From: Vitrella brassicaformis
Taxonomy: Eukaryota; Sar; Vitrellaceae
Assembly (NCBI GenBank): GCA_001179505.1
Contig: CDMY01000153.1
Coordinates: 117,393-181,392, forward strand
Reading direction: 5' to 3'
Length of the DNA stretch: 64,000 nucleotides
Part shown: positions 60,501 to 64,000 of the stretch, one piece after another
Numbering within the stretch: the first letter of the stretch is position 1
Layout: each line of letters starts with the position of its first letter
The notes under the pieces: generated by a model
Database searches by the model: none
Told to the model about the DNA's origin: nothing
The model's input: only the letters and a program-made list of their open reading frames with translations
Program-made: the position numbers and the translations under genes

Positions 60501-60813
60501 GAGAGAGACACCCCACTGTGTCGACCGACTTGCCCGACCGAGCGGCCAGGCCCATAGACACACACGGACGGGTGGGCAAAGAAAAGCTCCGCAACCGCCC
60601 GCATTGTGCACGTCGGCCTTTCTGCCTGCCTGCCTGCCTGCCTGCCCGCCCGCCCCTTTATCTGTCCATCCCTGCCCTGCCCTGCCCTGCACAACCATGG
60701 TGCGTGCGGTGCGCTTGACCCCTCCAATAAGTCACATAGCATTGTAAGCATTGATTGCACCACCCCCCCCCACCCCAGATGGTTGGTTGGTCGGCTGGCC
60801 GCGAATTACACTA
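57541..60813. other. 3.3-kb tail-to-tail spacer, repeat-rich, no confident gene
   Basis: A convergent spacer with (CA)n near 58115, (GATG)n near 58265 and 59730, a (GCAT)n run near 59355-59380, and (GACA)n at 60110-60130. An open frame at 58401-58760 (+) is less repetitive than its surroundings but has no family resemblance and ends in repeat translation. Confidence 0.5.
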
Positions 60814-63556
60814 CTACGGAGAGACCTCGATGTTTCCCCGGTCCTCCTCGGCCCAGCCGCCCTGATCGTTGTCCTTGACAGGCGAGTCGGCGCACTGCGC
60901 CGCCGGCCGGGTCGACGGCGACCGGCCGCTCGACGACGCGGCCGATGGCGGTCTTGGGCTGAGTATGGCGGGCTTGGCGCGGGAGGATGGGGGAAATGAC
61001 ACGGGGGTGCCTTGCAGGGGCCGGGGGGAGAGGGCCACTGACTCGGGGAGGAACTGATGGCCAATCAGGAGACATCCGCAACCCGTGTTCAGTGCGAGCA
61101 GGTGCTGGTTGGCAATCAAGCTCTCCTCCTCTTGCTCTGATACTACTGATACTTGTCTGGTTTGGTTCTTTCTGTTTTCTCTGTTCCTCACTTGTTTCCG
61201 GCTCCCCAAGCCCACGCCGCCCCGCCTCTCGAGAGCGATGTCCAGATACGTGTCCACCGCACGCTCAGTCACCGGCGTCAAAGACGCCCTCTCGGCCGCA
61301 GCAGCAGCCGCTGCAGCCTCCCCATTGCTGCCACCATCGGCGACAGTAGAGGGGCTGAAGGCGCCCCCTCGCACCCCAATCATCAGGGGCGCCCTCCTGC
61401 TCGATCGTGAGCTGAAGCTGCCCTCGGTGACCGGTTGGTCGGTCGCCGACCCGTTGCAGTGCTGCGACCGGGATGAGCCTGAGTGAGGGGGGGACGACGG
61501 CGAACTCGCCGCTGAAGGGAGGGACGTGGTGGACGGCGGCGGCACCCCGACCGGCAGCGCCCCCTGCCCCACACCGACAGCGTGCCGCTTATTCCTGTCA
61601 TCCCCCGTGTCTTCGGATGCTGTGAGCGTGGAGAGGTCCTTGGCGGGGTCGGGAGGTCCTCCTCCACGGACGCTCTCGTCGCCACCGGGTGTCCAGGGGG
61701 TGCTGGCGCCGCTGTGGTCGCCCATTGGATTTGGCGGCCTGTCGCGCTGCTCGCCGCCCTGCGGCCGCATCTGTGGTGAGGAGGGGGACAGAGGGCCGCG
61801 AGATGGAGGCAGGTGGATGGGGGCGCCGGCCTGGAACGGACTCCACCGCCTGCAGACAGAAAGAATCAGCGGGCGTATGTGAGTGGATGTGAGTGGATGT
61901 GGTGTGTGATGGATATTCGTGGGTCAAAGTGTGTGTGGTGCATCAATCATACCGACCTTGGGAGGCGGGCGAGGAGTGGGTCGGCTGCGATGGGCGCTTC
62001 GAGACTCGCCTGGATCGAGTTGATGTGCTCCTTAATAGCTGAGCGTGACACACACACACACACACATGATTTGACTGACGTGTGTCACGGACCAGCCCTC
62101 AGCCCATTCTCCCTCCCAGCCGTCTGCACACACACACATACCGTATCTGAAGTGCTGCAGCTGCGTCGCGTCCGGCGGAGGCGCCTTGTTCTGCAACTTA
62201 ACCTGAAGGAGGGATGTATGTGTGTGGTGGACCACACACAGACACGGATGCCTCTTAGCTCTCATCCACCCACATTCACACCCACACCCACCCACACGCA
62301 TCCGTACCTTGACGTTGGATATGGCCCTGAGCCACAGCTTCCGCTCAGACATGGTGCGGGAGGAAAAATGCTGTGCCTCGATGCAGAAACAGCTGACCAA
62401 ACAAACAGGCGATCCACACAGACACATACAGGTGGTGTTGCGTTGCGGTGTTCCTTCCTCTCGTCTCTCTCCGTGTTACCCACCTGCAGTTGAGCCCCGG
62501 CATCTCGCAGGCCAGGGAGTTTTCGTTGAGACTCAGCTCGGCCAGCTGCACCTCACAGTACTCATTCTCGTACAACCTGATGGATGTGCAGCCAGTGGAT
62601 GGCCACACACACAGCACAGCACAGCACAGCCCGGCCGTTTTGGTCAGTCTTCTGTGAAAGACAGACACACAGGTATGTATGTTATGTAGCGTACCTGACG
62701 ACGGCGTGCGAGTCCTTGTGTGAGTGTAGTTCACAGTAAATGACCGACACGGTGTTGCGGCTGCCCACGGGGCCGGGCGTCTGGCAACTGACGCCGTCGT
62801 CACGCACTAGATAACCCGCCAGCAAACGAGTAGCTGACACAAACACAACACAACACGACAGATAGCAGGGTGGATGGATGGATGGATGGTCTCATTCATT
62901 TCGAGTGCAGTGCAGCTTAGCGTACTGGTTGAGGCCTTCTTTTCGATGGGCTCGCATCTGAGCCTGAACCTGGGGAAGAGGCTCTGGGTGATGGTGCGCA
63001 GCACGTGGCTGATGTGGGACACCCAGTCGTTGCGGCTGTCTTCGTCACCAGTAGCAAAATAGTAGTTCACCCCTTCACACACACACACACACACACACAA
63101 TAGACCGACACCGACAATCACAGAGAGTGTTCAGACGTCTGTCTGGGTGTGGACGGACCCACCGTGTGAGAAGAGGGATATTTTGAAGACCCTGAGTTGG
63201 CTGAGCAGCTGGTTGCCGCCGCTGGTGTTGGGGTCGGACACCTTGCAGTTGCGCACGACGCAAAAGGGCGAGAAGGCCACGTTGATCTCCCTCTCGCCGG
63301 ACACGAACCCGAAGCCGTTGATGAACAGGGCAAACTGCACCTGCTCCATGTGCTGCTCAGATGTGATATACCACAGCTGCCCCTCCTTGATCGGCACGCC
63401 ACGCAGGGGCTGGTCCAGCGCCGCCGAGAAGCAGAGGAAGTCGGGGGCGAGGTGCGGGCGGGACGCCCGGAGGGACTCCTCGACGTCTTGGTCATCGTCT
63501 TCATCTCCTGCGAACTCCAGGCCGACGCCTGGCCCGTAGGCTTGAATATTCTTCAT
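60814..63556 (-). CDS. PH-domain protein of alveolate type with disordered C-terminus
   Basis: A multi-exon gene starting MKNIQAYGPGVGLEFAG at 63556. The N-terminal half is built from pleckstrin-homology-like modules: GVPIKEGQLWYITSEQHMEQ, INVAFSPFCVVRNCKV, and GVNYYFATGDEDSRNDWVSH (the last resembles the end of a PH domain). A second module follows: TRLLAGYLVRDDGVS, TVSVIYCELHSHKDSHAVVR, YENEYCEVQLAELSL, and then MSERKLWLRAISNVKVKLQN, again PH-like at its C-terminal helix. I recognise this tandem layout from conserved PH-domain proteins of apicomplexans and relatives, by memory of the family rather than a search. The C-terminal 300 residues are Ser/Pro/Gly-rich with an Ala8 run and a short Cys patch (NTGCGCLLIGHQFLPESVAL). 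PH modules suggest phosphoinositide-membrane binding; the lipid is unknown. Confidence 0.8.
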
Positions 63557-64000
63557 CCCACAGAGACACCTGCACTCACACAGACCGGGGGAAGGGGGAG
63601 AGGGAGGGAGAGGACGGCAGAGGGAGGGAGGGAGAGGGAGTTAACAGTACAGTAGAAACCGGTAACAAGGGCAGATCTGGGCTCGCTTGTGCTGGCTGCC
63701 GTGTTGTGCCGTGTCGTTGCATCTCACTTCCACATCCGTAGCGCGTCGTCCTGTGCGGGTTGGGTTAAGGAGGAACGCTTACGTCCTCACACTGCTATCT
63801 GCAGCGCACGAGCCTCATCTGCTCGCCACAATCTGCTCCCAGATTGGTCACCAATACCACTCGGAGCTATTCTTCACCTGAACCCCCTTTGGCCTCCCCG
63901 GGAGAGCGGTTTCACGGACCTTCTGGATTTGCGAGCTTGCCCAAGCTCCCTGCTGCCCCTTCAGGCAGAGCACTTTTTCAAGCACGTAAGCTCCTTTTTG
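63557..64000. other. Right edge, upstream of the PH-domain gene, no gene recognised
   Basis: The upstream side of the PH-domain gene. It includes a purine-rich gagg tract (63590-63645) and short open frames on both strands. A divergent gene may start just beyond the window, following the pattern of the other genes. Confidence 0.4.

Overview
This window is nuclear DNA from a eukaryote. The genes are cut by many short introns, almost all GT-AG with pyrimidine or (TG)n-rich acceptors. The coding exons are GC-rich, and the introns and spacers are full of 2- to 5-base simple repeats. The gene set points to a photosynthetic or recently photosynthetic alveolate, most simply a chromerid such as Vitrella: a starch-phosphorylating glucan water dikinase with no plastid leader, an alternative oxidase, a PH-domain protein of the type I associate with apicomplexan relatives, a Slo-like K+ channel, a polycystin channel and a kelch/BTB protein. 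The species call is inference; no rRNA, organellar gene or unique marker is present. A run of 300 Ns at 46617-46916 is an assembly gap.

Layout, left to right: polycystin-type channel (<1-1328, -); START-like lipid-binding protein (1232-3136, +); Slo/BK-like channel with RCK domains (3877-10557, +); small membrane protein (11127-11405, -); single-exon unknown (11481-12920, +); SWIM-RING-ZZ-RING ubiquitin ligase (13123-15900, -); RsmE-type rRNA methyltransferase (16100-17336, +); repeat-rich spacer; glucan water dikinase (21840-29058, -); kelch/BTB protein (29329-32411, +); Trp-rich unknown (33601-36917, -); RIO2 kinase (37009-39103, +); alternative oxidase (41325-43314, -); proline-rich unknown (43694-46313, +); gap; TPR protein (47723-50350, -); secreted cysteine-rich protein (50641 to about 53100, -); DNAJC25-like J protein (53375-55607, -); SEC14/CRAL-TRIO protein (55841-57540, +); PH-domain protein (60814-63556, -). 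For ten genes I joined the exons by hand with every reading phase agreeing (START-like, RsmE, kelch/BTB, Trp-rich, RIO2, AOX, proline-rich, SEC14, and the main parts of the cysteine-rich and DNAJC25-like genes).

The arrangement is regular. Genes mostly alternate strand, so they sit as head-to-head pairs separated by as little as 62-91 bp, which implies shared bidirectional promoters. Tail-to-tail spacers range from 0.2 to 4.5 kb, and the long ones hold most of the simple repeats. The genes do not form a pathway. They cover ion transport, energy and starch metabolism, ribosome and rRNA maturation, ER protein folding, ubiquitin signalling and lipid transfer.

The most unusual items are the Slo-like channel, which has a non-canonical pore signature (TVGRPR where TVGYGD is expected), seven evenly spaced S4 arginines and no acidic calcium bowl; the secreted protein with two identical C-x5-CC-x4-C-x5-C cysteine modules and a 38-residue tandem repeat; and a GC-AG intron in the kelch gene.
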